A model generated the notes under the pieces. That model searched no databases, had not been told where the DNA came from, and was given only the letters and a program-made list of their open reading frames with translations. A stretch of 7,217 bases of DNA from an uncultured Clostridia bacterium (lineage in GTDB: Bacteria > Bacillota > Clostridia > TANB77 > CAG-508): contig CAKPKZ010000078.1 of assembly GCA_934167435.1 (NCBI GenBank), positions 1 through 7,217 of the forward strand. Reading direction: 5' to 3'. The position numbers and the translations under genes are program-made. Each line of letters starts with the position of its first letter. The stretch's first letter is position 1. Shown in pieces: positions 6,853 through 7,217 of the stretch.

Positions 6853-6886
6853 ATTATATTTTTTTTATTTTATTATAGAATGTCGA
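6853..6886 (-). promoter_or_regulatory. Candidate Spo0A-dependent spoIIE promoter
   Basis: On the minus strand TCGACA (6886-6881, five of six bases of TTGACA) and a perfect TATAAT (6858-6853) are 22 bases apart. This spacing is too long for an ordinary sigma-A promoter, but it is the arrangement known for B. subtilis spoIIG (22 bp) and similar to spoIIE (21 bp). Those promoters use sigma-A polymerase and need phosphorylated Spo0A bound over or next to the -35 region. Here the -35-like element lies within the Spo0A-type box. A second TATAAT at 6877-6872 has no suitable -35 partner. Confidence 0.6.
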
Positions 6887-6887
6887 A
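6881..6887 (-). promoter_or_regulatory. Spo0A box (TTCGACA / TGTCGAA)
   Basis: The plus strand carries TGTCGAA, an exact match to the 0A-box core bound by Spo0A; on the gene strand it reads TTCGACA. It is the only copy I found in the window, and it lies upstream of spoIIE, a classical Spo0A target. A clear second box at the usual short spacing is not visible. Confidence 0.65.
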
Positions 6888-6934
6888 AAAAGCAATAATT
6901 TTTTTTAAAAAGAAAAAACATGAATTAAAATAGA

Positions 6935-6968
6935 CTAAATTTATAAATTTTTCATTTTATAAATTTAG
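6935..6968 (-). terminator. AT-only hairpin ending the right-edge gene
   Basis: CTAAATTTATAAA (6935-6947) and TTTATAAATTTAG (6956-6968) form a perfect 13-bp stem with an 8-base loop. On the minus strand it begins about 35 bases after the stop codon of the partial gene, and TCTATTTTAATT and further T runs follow. It separates that transcript from the spoIIE promoter. The tail is T-rich rather than a pure T run, so its strength is uncertain. Confidence 0.6.
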
Positions 6969-7003
6969 CCTTCTTTTATTGTTTAATTATAATTAATAAA
7001 TTA

Positions 7004-7217
7004 TTAATCTATTTTTTTCATTAGTTCTTCGATTTCTTCTTTTGTTAATTTGGTTACTCTTATTATCATATCGATAGGTAATTTTTCCTTTAGCATTTCA
7101 GTGGCAATTTGTTTTTGTTTATTTAATTCTCCTTCTTTTATTCCTTCTTTTCTTGCATGGTTGATGCCGCTAGTATAGTCCATGTCCCATTTTTCGCGTA
7201 ACTCTGCTAGCCTTTGT
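7004..7217 (-). CDS. Rpn / PD-(D/E)XK transposase-like protein, C-terminal part
   Basis: Only the last 70 residues are in the window; the gene continues beyond the right edge. They read from QRLAELREKWD through ARKEGIKEGELNKQKQIA to LTKEEIEELMKKID and the stop. The A-R-K-E-G-x-x-E-G pattern, followed by a helix of the form IATEMLKEKLPIDMIIRVTKL and then TKEEIEEL, is typical of the C-terminal tail of Rpn-family recombination-promoting nucleases. These are also annotated as PD-(D/E)XK nuclease family transposases and are often multi-copy and mobile in Clostridia and gut Firmicutes. The catalytic nuclease domain would lie outside the window, so I cannot judge whether the gene is intact. Confidence 0.75.
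   Translation of the reverse strand, partial: QRLAELREKWDMDYTSGINHARKEGIKEGELNKQKQIATEMLKEKLPIDMIIRVTKLTKEEIEELMKKID

Noticed and set aside
6872..6877. TATAAT just after the Spo0A box as an alternative -10
   Set aside because: Seventeen bases upstream there is only AATTAT, not a -35 element, and the Spo0A box would lie in the spacer.

Overview
The window is very AT-rich and every recognisable gene lies on the minus strand, so transcription runs from right to left. The gene content (a full-length SpoIIE with a candidate Spo0A site, a WG-repeat surface protein, and a clostridial-looking TatD) points to a low-GC, endospore-forming member of the Firmicutes, most likely the Clostridia. I cannot name a species from the sequence.

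Right end (about 6935-7217): the last 70 codons of a gene whose tail looks like the Rpn / PD-(D/E)XK 'putative transposase' family, followed by an AT-only hairpin that probably ends its transcript. Next (4199-6886) is a single-gene sporulation unit. A TTCGACA Spo0A-type box overlaps a -35-like element 22 bp from a perfect TATAAT, then comes an AT-rich leader of about 130 nt, then spoIIE (membrane-bound PP2C phosphatase that dephosphorylates SpoIIAA and so activates sigma-F). A 40-bp near-perfect palindrome ends the unit.

Left part (134-4164): a good sigma-A promoter (TTGAAA, 17 bp, TATAGT) drives a tight four-gene operon. It contains a membrane-anchored WG-repeat protein, an unrecognised protein of about 410 residues with one C-terminal membrane helix, acpS (holo-ACP synthase) and tatD (metal-dependent DNase/hydrolase). 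Gaps between these genes are 17, 21 and 6 bp, and the tatD ribosome-binding site lies inside the last codons of acpS. A small hairpin follows the tatD stop, and the remaining 133 bases at the left edge contain no gene I can support.

The least understood part is the pair formed by the WG-repeat protein and the C-tail-anchored protein. One is predicted to project outside the membrane, the other into the cytoplasm, and they are co-transcribed with two housekeeping genes. Two gene starts (spoIIE and the 410-residue protein) have a GTG inside the Shine-Dalgarno sequence that could be mistaken for the start codon; I place both starts at the ATG 9 bases downstream. Everything here comes from reading the sequence; no database search was possible.
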